Below are positions 41,941 to 48,341 of a stretch of DNA of 64,000 bases, piece after piece. Position 1 is the first letter of the stretch, and each line of letters starts with the position of its first letter. This DNA is from Chitinophaga tropicalis. Lineage in GTDB: Bacteria > Bacteroidota > Bacteroidia > Chitinophagales > Chitinophagaceae. A program made the position numbers and the translations under genes. The notes beneath the pieces are model-generated. The model searched no databases, was not told the origin of the DNA, and saw only the letters and a program-made list of their open reading frames with translations. The DNA lies in the NCBI RefSeq assembly GCF_009758205.1, contig NZ_WRXN01000014.1, forward strand, positions 124,001 to 188,000, given 5' to 3'.

Positions 41941-43332
41941 TTGGATCACTTACCAAAAACATTTACAGATACTTTATCAGGACTGCCAGGCATGGATTTG
42001 GCAGCCTTTTTGCGTGTACATGCCACAGGTGAAAAGATCACCTCTCTCAGGATCAATCCTGCCAAAATACAGGATGAAGATGCAGTACAAAAGGTACTGT
42101 GTTCACTGACGGAAGAAGAGTCAGGTCATGTGCCCTGGTCTGAGTACGGTTATTACCTGGCAACACGCCCTTCCTTCACATTGGACCCAAACTTTCATGG
42201 CGGCGCATATTATGTGCAGGAAGCGTCTTCCATGTTCCTGGAACAGGTGATGCGGCATGCATGTGATCTGTCTGCTCCGCTGAAAGTACTGGACCTCTGT
42301 GCGGCGCCAGGCGGTAAGTCCACTTTGCTGCAATCTCTGATCAGCGCAGATAGTATGCTGGTATCCAATGAAGTGATCAAAACCAGGGCTGCTATCCTGG
42401 CGGATAATATCAGCAAATGGGGCGCCGCAAACGTAGTGGTGACAAACAACGACCCCCGCGATTTTGCCCGGCTTGCCGGGTATTTTGACGTGATGGTGGT
42501 AGATGCGCCCTGCTCAGGCTCTGGACTGTTCCGCAGAGAGCCGGAAGCAGTACAGGAATGGTCACCGGAAAACGTAGCCCTCTGCAGCCAACGGCAACAG
42601 CGCATACTGGCCGATGTATGGCCGGCATTGAAGGAAAACGGGATCCTGATCTATGCAACGTGCTCTTATTCAAGAGAAGAAGATGAAACGATCATGGAAT
42701 GGATAGAAGATAATTTCCCTGCCGAAAATGTGCCCATACCATTGAATGACAACTGGCATATCGTGAAAACTTCCGCCGGCAGACAATCCGAAGGATACCG
42801 GTTCTATCCGGACAAGGTAAAGGGAGAAGGCTTCTTCATCACCTGTTACCGCAAAACAGCAGGAGAGATCTGGACGGCTAAAAAACAAAAGGACACCATA
42901 ACGCCGTTATCTAAAAAAGACAGGGAAAAAGTACTGCCATGGCTGACTTCAGACAATGGCCTGTTTATGATGGAGCACCAGAGGGACGTATTATTATTCC
43001 CGGAAAATATGGCAACAGCTGTGCCGTTATTACAACAGCACTTATATTTGCGGAAAGCTGGTGTAAAAGCAGGACAGTTAACAGCTAAAGAAATGGTGCC
43101 CGATCACCAGCTGGCCATGAGCACATTGACCGCCCATGCCGTACCACGGGTAGCATTGACCAGAGAACAGGCGCTTCGTTACCTGAAAAAAGAAGATCCT
43201 GTCGTACAGGCCAGTATAAAAGGGTGGGCGCTTATGATTTATGAAGGTATGCCGCTCGGATGGGCGAAGATCTTACCGAACCGTATCAACAATTACTATC
43301 CTAAAGAACTCCGTATTCTGAAAGAAGTATAA
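41941..43332 (+). CDS. RsmF/RsmB-type rRNA (cytosine-C5) methyltransferase
   Basis: A 463-residue SAM enzyme of the NOL1/NOP2/Sun family. Motif I 'LDLCAAPGGKSTLLQSL'; catalytic cysteines in 'VDAPCSGSGLFRREP' and 'ILIYATCSYSREED'; N-terminal RNA-binding part 'GEKITSLRINPAKI'; and a C-terminal RsmF-type tail (about 300-463) ending in 'WAKILPNRINNYYPKELRI'. I use the TTG start at 41941 because 'LPKTFTDTLSGL' resembles the N-termini of relatives; the ATG at 41992 is the alternative. It follows pntB by 48 bp. Confidence 0.9.
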   Translation: MDHLPKTFTDTLSGLPGMDLAAFLRVHATGEKITSLRINPAKIQDEDAVQKVLCSLTEEESGHVPWSEYGYYLATRPSFTLDPNFHGGAYYVQEASSMFLEQVMRHACDLSAPLKVLDLCAAPGGKSTLLQSLISADSMLVSNEVIKTRAAILADNISKWGAANVVVTNNDPRDFARLAGYFDVMVVDAPCSGSGLFRREPEAVQEWSPENVALCSQRQQRILADVWPALKENGILIYATCSYSREEDETIMEWIEDNFPAENVPIPLNDNWHIVKTSAGRQSEGYRFYPDKVKGEGFFITCYRKTAGEIWTAKKQKDTITPLSKKDREKVLPWLTSDNGLFMMEHQRDVLLFPENMATAVPLLQQHLYLRKAGVKAGQLTAKEMVPDHQLAMSTLTAHAVPRVALTREQALRYLKKEDPVVQASIKGWALMIYEGMPLGWAKILPNRINNYYPKELRILKEV

Positions 43333-43375
43333 ATTTTTAATTTCGTTACCCGAAAAAGGTATAAACAGCGTAGTA

Positions 43376-44410
43376 ATGGTAAAAACGTTCATGACAATTG
43401 CAGGACTTGTATTATGTGTAGCCGGTGTACAGGCACAGGACAGGCTGGAGGTGCAGGGTACCTCTCCGGACCTGTATGTATTGCACACCGTAAAAAAAGG
43501 TGAAACATTCTACAGCCTCGGAAGGTCCTACAGTGTGTCTCCCAAGGATATAGCGGGTGAAAACAAGATATCATTTGAACAGGGCCTCCAGCTGGGACAA
43601 CAGGTGAAGATCCCCTTAAGCAATAACAACTTCTCACAGAAAAGCGATGTAGGCGCAGGATATACCCCGCTATACCATAAGGTAGGAGAGAAAGAAACCC
43701 TGTACCGCCTCAGCGTGAACCATAATAAAGTGTCGCTGGACAATATCCGTCACTGGAACAAAATGACCGGCGATGGGCTGCAGAAAGACAGCTATGTGAT
43801 CGTAGGCTGGCTGAAAGGCGGTGGTGGAACACCTGCTCCATCTGTTCCATCTGCACCGGTGGCAACCAATCCGGCGCCCACACAGCCTTCTACACAGCCT
43901 CCTGCCACACATCCGTCTAATCCTCCGGCATCAACTACACCGGCGCCAACACAATCCGCGCCTCCTGTAGTAACAACACCGCCGGCAACAACTACGCCTC
44001 CGGCTACACAGCCGTCCACACCGCCTCCTGCCACCAATACGCCGGCAGAGACGTCCAAACCTGCTGAAACAAGTAAGCCTGCTCCCGCAGCAGGTGCTTC
44101 TTTCGAAGCCATCTACAATCAGCAGACTAACAGCGGCAAAAATGTAACATCTGAAAAAGGCCCCGGCGGATGGTTTAAAAGTAACGCCGGAGCAGGAAAA
44201 TATTATGCACTGCATAACACAGCGCCAAGAGGTACTATCATTAAAGTGACCAACCCGCTGAACGGCAGGTCTATTTACGCAAAAGTACTGGAAGCTATTC
44301 CGCAGATAAAACAGAACGAAGGACTTATCATTAAACTCAGCGATTCCGCACTGGAAGCTCTGGGAACCAATGAAGCGAAATTCTACTGTAATCTCAGCTA
44401 CGAAGATTAA
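43376..44410 (+). CDS. Secreted LysM protein with Pro/Thr linker and double-psi barrel-like C-terminus
   Basis: A 344-residue exported cell-wall protein. Signal peptide MVKTFMTIAGLVLCVAGVQAQ; first LysM 'HTVKKGETFYSLGRSYSVS' (about 35-80); second, more diverged LysM-like repeat 'HKVGEKETLYRLSVNHNKVSLDNI' (about 100-145); a low-complexity Pro/Thr/Ala linker (about 155-240); and a C-terminal domain 'GKYYALHNTAPRGTIIKVTNPLNGRSIYAKVL' that reads as an RlpA/expansin-like double-psi beta barrel. It should bind peptidoglycan and may modify or sense it. It converges with fmt and the NamZ-like gene. Confidence 0.85.
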   Translation: MVKTFMTIAGLVLCVAGVQAQDRLEVQGTSPDLYVLHTVKKGETFYSLGRSYSVSPKDIAGENKISFEQGLQLGQQVKIPLSNNNFSQKSDVGAGYTPLYHKVGEKETLYRLSVNHNKVSLDNIRHWNKMTGDGLQKDSYVIVGWLKGGGGTPAPSVPSAPVATNPAPTQPSTQPPATHPSNPPASTTPAPTQSAPPVVTTPPATTTPPATQPSTPPPATNTPAETSKPAETSKPAPAAGASFEAIYNQQTNSGKNVTSEKGPGGWFKSNAGAGKYYALHNTAPRGTIIKVTNPLNGRSIYAKVLEAIPQIKQNEGLIIKLSDSALEALGTNEAKFYCNLSYED

Positions 44411-44462
44411 TTACTTAAGCTGGTCGCAGGTTAAACCTTCGCTTTAATCTCCATTTAAAGCC

Positions 44463-44473
44463 GGCCGCAGGCC
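44463..44473. repeat. GCA-triloop mini-hairpin box
   Basis: GGCCGCAGGCC followed by A7, preceded by AAAGCC. A weaker cousin (GGTCGCAGGTT) lies at 44422-44432. Same arrangement as at 2952-3080: box, C-rich and A-rich spacer, then a GAA-triloop terminator. Confidence 0.6.
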
Positions 44474-44486
44474 AAAAAAATATTCC

Positions 44487-44531
44487 CCCAAAAAAAACGC
44501 TTTTGCCGAAGGCAAAAGCGTTTTTTTTGGG
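44487..44531. terminator. Bidirectional terminator with GAA triloop
   Basis: Perfect 21-bp stem from CCC-A8-CGCTTTTGCC to GGCAAAAGCG-T8-GGG around GAA. It closes the LysM gene and the opposing fmt. Confidence 0.92.
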
Positions 44532-44545
44532 CCACTCCCAATAAT

Positions 44546-45493
44546 TTACTGCAACCTGAACCCCCTCAAAAAAGCCTCAATATCCATTTTCTTCTTCCCC
44601 TCCAATTGTATCTCCTTCAAAGAAAGATAACCATCCGCCGCCGCTATCTTCAAATAACTCTTATTATCCGTCAACACCTCTCCCGGCGCTTCCGCAGGCT
44701 GCTTATTCTCCTTCACTGCCTTGAATATCTTCATACTTTTACCCTGTAAGGTAGTCCATGCAGTAGGATAGGGGCTCAGCCCCCGCACCAGGTTGTAGAT
44801 CTTATCAACAGGCTCCTCCCATTTTATAAGACAATCTTCCTTGAATATCTTAGGCGCATGCTTGAGAGAACCCGCGTCTATATGCGCCTGCGGCGTTTCC
44901 GCTGCCTGGCCTGAAGCAAGCGCCTCTACAGTTTTAAGCAGCAATGCAGCCCCGGTAGCCATCAGGTCATCATGCAGCTCTCCGGCAGTTTCATCCTCAC
45001 GGATATCGACCGACTGGCTGAAAAGTATATCGCCCGTATCTATTTCATGTTTCAGTTTGAAAGTAGTAACACCTGATTGCTTTTCTCCGTTGATAATAGC
45101 CCAGTTAATAGGCGCTGCACCTCTGTAATTAGGCAGTAAAGAAGCATGTACGTTGATAGTGCCCAGCGGCGGCATATTCCATACTACTTCCGGCAGCATA
45201 CGAAAAGCTACTACTACCTGCAGATCTGCCTGTAAAGCCTTTAGTTCTTCCAGGAAGGCCGGGTTCTTCAGCTTTTCAGGTTGTAATACCTTCAGCCCTT
45301 TCGATACCGCATATTGCTTCACAGCGCTTTCATGCATCTGCAGGCCTCTGCCGGCAGGCTTGTCTGGCGCTGTGATCACACCAGCAATATTATATCCGTT
45401 CTGTACAAGTACATCCAGCGATGCTACCGCAAAATCGGGGGTACCCATAAATACTATCCTGATCTTCTTTTGATCCGTTAACTCACTCTGCAT
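44546..45493 (-). CDS. fmt: Methionyl-tRNA formyltransferase
   Basis: Formylates initiator Met-tRNA with 10-formyl-THF. The 315 residues show 'VFMGTPDFAVASLDVL', 'DKPAGRGLQMHESAVK', the catalytic set 'INVHASLLPNYRGAAPINWAI' (Asn-His) with Asp in 'TFKLKHEIDTGDIL', and a C-terminal anticodon-side beta-barrel ('GLSPYPTAWTTLQGK'). Standard length. Its ATG overlaps the end of the NamZ-like gene by 11 bp, so they are cotranscribed. Confidence 0.96.
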   Translation of the reverse strand: MQSELTDQKKIRIVFMGTPDFAVASLDVLVQNGYNIAGVITAPDKPAGRGLQMHESAVKQYAVSKGLKVLQPEKLKNPAFLEELKALQADLQVVVAFRMLPEVVWNMPPLGTINVHASLLPNYRGAAPINWAIINGEKQSGVTTFKLKHEIDTGDILFSQSVDIREDETAGELHDDLMATGAALLLKTVEALASGQAAETPQAHIDAGSLKHAPKIFKEDCLIKWEEPVDKIYNLVRGLSPYPTAWTTLQGKSMKIFKAVKENKQPAEAPGEVLTDNKSYLKIAAADGYLSLKEIQLEGKKKMDIEAFLRGFRLQ

Positions 45494-46643
45494 ATAAAAG
45501 ATATTTCCTCCTGGTGATTTTGAATTTTGATAAAGCAGGCTCCCAGCTCTTGCGTATTTCCTCTTCGCTCAGGCCTTGCCTGATCTGTTGCTGCAGGATA
45601 CGGTTGCCCGCAAGTTTATTAATGAAAGGTGTAAAGAATTTCTCCTTGTCGTTGAAAAGATTGTAAGCCTGTATCAGCCATTTCAGCTGTATTCTTCCAT
45701 TCATTTCAGCCCTTGCCTGTTCAGGTGTGCCGGTCAGGTTATAGCCGTAACAGGTAGTATCTTTCAGCACAGGGTTTTTATTACCGGTACTGGCTCGTGG
45801 AGTGAACGAAAAAAGATCTTTAGGATACGACGGATGGCCAAATACCTGGAATGGCAGGTTAGTACCACGCCCCAGGCTCAGTACCGTACCTTCAAAAAGA
45901 CAGGTGGAAGGGTACAGGTAAATGGCCGCCATATTGGGCAGGTTAGGGGAGGGGGCAATAGGTAGCTGATAAAAAGTATGATGATCATACTTTTTGCAGG
46001 TGATCACGGTAAGTTTGCATTGCACGCCATTCTTCAGCCACTTCTCACCATTCAGCATCTTTGCATATTCACCAACCGTCATGCCATGTACAATAGGAAT
46101 AGATTGCATACCTATGAAGGAACGCAGGGTAGTATCCAGCAGTACAGGACCATCCACATAATGTCCGTTAGGATTAGGCCTGTCCAGTACTATGAGTGGT
46201 TTGTGGTTTTCTGCTGCAGATTCCATCAGTTCCTGTAACGAGGAAATGTAAGTATAGAAACGTGTACCCACATCCTGTATATCAAAAATGAGTACATCCA
46301 CATCTTTCAGATCTGCTGCATCAGCCTTGCGATGTTTACCATAAAGGGATACGATAGGAAGGCCTGTACCGGGATCTTTGCTGTTACCTATTTTTGCGCC
46401 GGCATCTGCATTACCTCTGAACCCATGTTCCGGGCTGAAGATCTTCAGTATTTTGACATGCAGTTTTAATAGTGAGTCTACCAGGTGGGTACGGCCTATA
46501 GTGGCAGTCTGGTTTACCAGCAATGCTACTCTCTTACCTTTCAGCAGAGGCAGGTATTCCGTTGTTCTTTCTGCCCCGGTAATAACCTGCGCATTGGCTG
46601 TGCTGGCGTAGAGCAGTAATAATAATAGTATGAATTTATACAT
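45483..46643 (-). CDS. Secreted DUF1343 protein, NamZ-like exo-beta-N-acetylmuramidase
   Basis: A 386-residue exported protein of the DUF1343 family, whose members NamZ of Bacillus subtilis and Tannerella forsythia are exo-beta-N-acetylmuramidases (GH171) acting on peptidoglycan fragments. Signal peptide MYKFILLLLLLYASTANAQ; motifs 'LPLLKGKRVALLVNQTA', 'FSPEHGFRGNADAGAKIGN', 'LPIVSLYGKHRK', 'VLIFDIQDVGTRFYTYISSLQ', 'VLDRPNPNGHYVDGPVL' and 'GRGTNLPFQVFGHP'. I start at ATG 46643, where the signal begins. Likely role: recycling of wall fragments in the periplasm. Confidence 0.85.
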   Translation of the reverse strand: MYKFILLLLLLYASTANAQVITGAERTTEYLPLLKGKRVALLVNQTATIGRTHLVDSLLKLHVKILKIFSPEHGFRGNADAGAKIGNSKDPGTGLPIVSLYGKHRKADAADLKDVDVLIFDIQDVGTRFYTYISSLQELMESAAENHKPLIVLDRPNPNGHYVDGPVLLDTTLRSFIGMQSIPIVHGMTVGEYAKMLNGEKWLKNGVQCKLTVITCKKYDHHTFYQLPIAPSPNLPNMAAIYLYPSTCLFEGTVLSLGRGTNLPFQVFGHPSYPKDLFSFTPRASTGNKNPVLKDTTCYGYNLTGTPEQARAEMNGRIQLKWLIQAYNLFNDKEKFFTPFINKLAGNRILQQQIRQGLSEEEIRKSWEPALSKFKITRRKYLLYAE

Positions 46644-46833
46644 GGCGTAAAAATAATTTAATAATGTCTTAAACCAGCATTCTTTCTTTTTAGCTGTCAA
46701 CAGACCATCCTTCACCTCAAAAAATTACTTCATTCTCTATGTATCCACACAAAAAATCCCCTGTTGAAGCGCAATCCAACTATTTTCTTACCTTGCACTA
46801 ATAAATCCTGTAAACACTTATAATTTATTTCTT

Positions 46834-47262
46834 ATGCAAGCAGTTAAAAACGGAGATACGGTGCGTGTGCATTATCATGGACGTCTGACAAACGGAACAA
46901 CTTTCGATTCCTCTGAAGGACGTGAGCCGCTGGAGTTTAAGGTTGGCGCCGGTATGGTTATTAAAGGCTTTGACAATGGTGTGATGGATATGAAAGTAGG
47001 CGATAAAAAGACCGTTAATATTCCGGTAGAAGAAGCATACGGTCCAAAAGACGCCAAATTGTTGATGGAGTTCCCCAAAGACCGTATTCCTACAGATCTG
47101 AACCCGCAACTGGGCATGGATCTGCAGATGAGCAATCCTGAAGGTCAGATTTTCCAGGTAAAAGTAGCCGCTATCGGCCCTGACTCTATTACCTTGGACG
47201 CTAACCATCCCCTGGCTGGTGAAGCGCTGGTCTTTGACATTGAACTGGTAGAGATCAAGTAG
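46834..47262 (+). CDS. FKBP-type peptidyl-prolyl isomerase, SlyD-like
   Basis: A 142-residue cytoplasmic prolyl isomerase/chaperone. FKBP core in two parts: 'VRVHYHGRLTNGTTFDSSEGREPLEFKVG' and 'GFDNGVMDMKVGDKKTVNIPVEEAYG', then an inserted-in-flap domain (about 72-120) and the closing strand 'GEALVFDIELVEI'. This arrangement is that of SlyD/FkpB. The His/Cys-rich metal-binding tail of E. coli SlyD is absent. Monocistronic, with a hairpin terminator downstream. Confidence 0.92.
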   Translation: MQAVKNGDTVRVHYHGRLTNGTTFDSSEGREPLEFKVGAGMVIKGFDNGVMDMKVGDKKTVNIPVEEAYGPKDAKLLMEFPKDRIPTDLNPQLGMDLQMSNPEGQIFQVKVAAIGPDSITLDANHPLAGEALVFDIELVEIK

Positions 47263-47280
47263 GCTAATGCTTAAACGTAT

Positions 47281-47326
47281 AAATGCAGAACGCTGATCGC
47301 CCGCAGGCAATCAGCGTTCTGCATTT
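47281..47326. terminator. Convergent terminator hairpin
   Basis: A 17-bp perfect stem AAATGCAGAACGCTGAT / ATCAGCGTTCTGCATTT around a 12-nt loop that itself contains CCGCAGG. It lies between the FKBP gene and the converging thioesterase gene; the U-tract is short on both sides. Confidence 0.75.
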
Positions 47327-47336
47327 GTGACATATG

Positions 47337-47732
47337 CTATTCGTGTGGCAGCACAATCTGTGTCGGCCTTTTCTGATCATCAATTGCCACAAAAGTGAAA
47401 CTGCCTGAAATAGCCTTTTCACGGTGTGTATTGTACATCTGTTCCACGTAAATATCCACCTCTACTTTCAGACTGGTCCTGCCCACATGCACAACTTTCC
47501 CTACCAGCTCTATAATAGTGCCATGAGGAATAGCCATTTTAAAATCAATACGGTCGCTGGATACGGTCACCATCCGCATGCGACTGAACCTGGTGGCAGT
47601 AATGAACGCTGCTTCATCCATAAGTTGCATGGCGGTGCCGCCAAATAAGGTATCATAATGGTTCACTGTGTTGGGAAATACTGCCTTGAATATCCGTGTA
47701 ACGGATTCGGCTATCTGCTTTTCGTATGCCAT
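47337..47732 (-). CDS. Acyl-CoA thioesterase, hotdog fold (YciA-like)
   Basis: A 131-residue single-hotdog thioesterase hydrolysing acyl-CoAs. Motifs: 'VNHYDTLFGGTAMQLMDEAAFITATRFS' with the catalytic Asp on the central helix, 'MVTVSSDRIDFKMAIPHGTIIELVGKVVHVGRTSLKV' and 'GSFTFVAID'. This is the YciA/BACH pattern. Length is standard. It follows the CWC gene by 15 bp in one leftward unit. Confidence 0.9.
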   Translation of the reverse strand: MAYEKQIAESVTRIFKAVFPNTVNHYDTLFGGTAMQLMDEAAFITATRFSRMRMVTVSSDRIDFKMAIPHGTIIELVGKVVHVGRTSLKVEVDIYVEQMYNTHREKAISGSFTFVAIDDQKRPTQIVLPHE

Positions 47733-47747
47733 ATTGTTGTAGCTGAT

Positions 47748-47990
47748 TTATCTTTTTTTTGAGAGAGAGAATATCCTCTGCAATCTTTGTTTGAAACGGA
47801 CCTGCCTGTAAGCTGTTTTCAGGTCCTGCAGGCAGTTGGCGCAGAGGCAGCTGCTGTAATGTTCACCTATGTAGGCGCGTTCGTCTTCTGTCAGCTCCAC
47901 CTGCTGGCACTGACAGCGAAGGATAGAGCCAACACGGCATTCAAACGATGCTTTGCAACGGGGACAGGTAACTGTTTCATGACACGCCAT
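47748..47990 (-). CDS. Small cysteine-rich CWC-family protein
   Basis: An 80-residue protein with cysteine pairs 'CPRCKASFECR', 'LRCQCQQVEL' and 'CLCANCLQDL', matching the cysteine-rich CWC family, likely a small zinc- or metal-binding protein of unknown role. The typical Trp of CWC is Gln here (CQC). A basic C-terminal helix follows ('YRQVRFKQRLQRIFSLSKKR'). I start at ATG 47990 (MACHETVTCPRC); an in-frame ATG 24 bp upstream adds MLIRKFVI. Upstream of the thioesterase gene. Confidence 0.8.
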   Translation of the reverse strand: MACHETVTCPRCKASFECRVGSILRCQCQQVELTEDERAYIGEHYSSCLCANCLQDLKTAYRQVRFKQRLQRIFSLSKKR

Positions 47991-48040
47991 AATCACGAAT
48001 TTACGAATTAACACGCAACCCTTATTTCAAAACAATTCCC

Positions 48041-48059
48041 GGCTGTCCGCAGGCCAGCC
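48041..48059. repeat. GCA-triloop hairpin box
   Basis: GGCTG-t-CC-GCA-GG-c-CAGCC folds as a 7-bp stem with one mismatch and a C(GCA)G triloop. It precedes the GAA-type hairpin element as at other gene ends. Confidence 0.55.
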
Positions 48060-48067
48060 CGCCACCC

Positions 48068-48227
48068 TCAAAAAAAAGGTTTCGCCGAAGGCGAGGGCAC
48101 TGAAAAAGTCCTTACGTAGGCTCTGAGAATCGTCTATTCGAAAATATTCTCCACCCCCTACCCGAATATTTCTTTAAAGAAAACTACTTTTTCAGTGCCC
48201 TCGCCGAAGGCGAAACCTTTTTTTTGA
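48068..48227. repeat. 160-bp inverted-repeat element: terminator split by an insertion
   Basis: Two 42-nt arms (48068-48109 and 48186-48227) are inverted repeats except for the central GAA. The outer parts reconstruct a normal terminator, TC-A8-GGTTTCGCC-GAA-GGCGAAACC-T8-GA, ending in GAGCAA like the terminator at 57820-57862. The core TCGCCGAAGGCGA is present twice, at 48082-48094 and 48201-48213, as an exact direct repeat on either side of 48095-48200. Confidence 0.85.
48095..48200. mobile_element. MITE-like insertion with 15-bp terminal inverted repeats
   Basis: A 106-bp non-coding element bounded by GGGCACTGAAAAAGT (48095-48109) and its exact inverse ACTTTTTCAGTGCCC (48186-48200), flanked by a 13-bp direct repeat TCGCCGAAGGCGA. 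It has no ORF. The structure is that of a miniature inverted-repeat transposable element mobilised in trans. The target is a palindrome inside a terminator hairpin. The parent insertion-sequence family is not identifiable from this window; families that prefer palindromes (for example IS1182, as I recall) are candidates. Confidence 0.7.
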
Positions 48228-48341
48228 GCAATCCTCCGCTCCAGATATCGCATAAAAACTCATCCCATCAAAAAGTGCAACAGGAAAACTCCCTGTTACA
48301 CTTCTCTGGTTTTGTGCCGGATAATGGCTAGTGGTTATTGA

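Larger units (their letters stand above)
47991..48341. other. Intergenic region with a MITE-like insertion in the metE terminator
   Basis: About 350 bp between metE and the CWC gene, both leftward. It holds the GCA-triloop hairpin (48041-48059) and the interrupted GAA-triloop terminator with its insertion (48068-48227). The rest (48228-48341) shows no gene; a promoter for the CWC gene must lie here but I see no clean box. Confidence 0.7.

Noticed and set aside
43792..44215. Gly/Val- and Cys/Arg-rich open frames on the minus strand
   Set aside because: Antisense to the Pro/Thr linker of the LysM protein; low complexity reflects the repeated codons.
48068..48227. Simple long terminator or cruciform as the whole explanation of the inverted repeat
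   Set aside because: It does not account for the exact 13-bp direct repeat or the perfect 15-bp ends of the inner segment.
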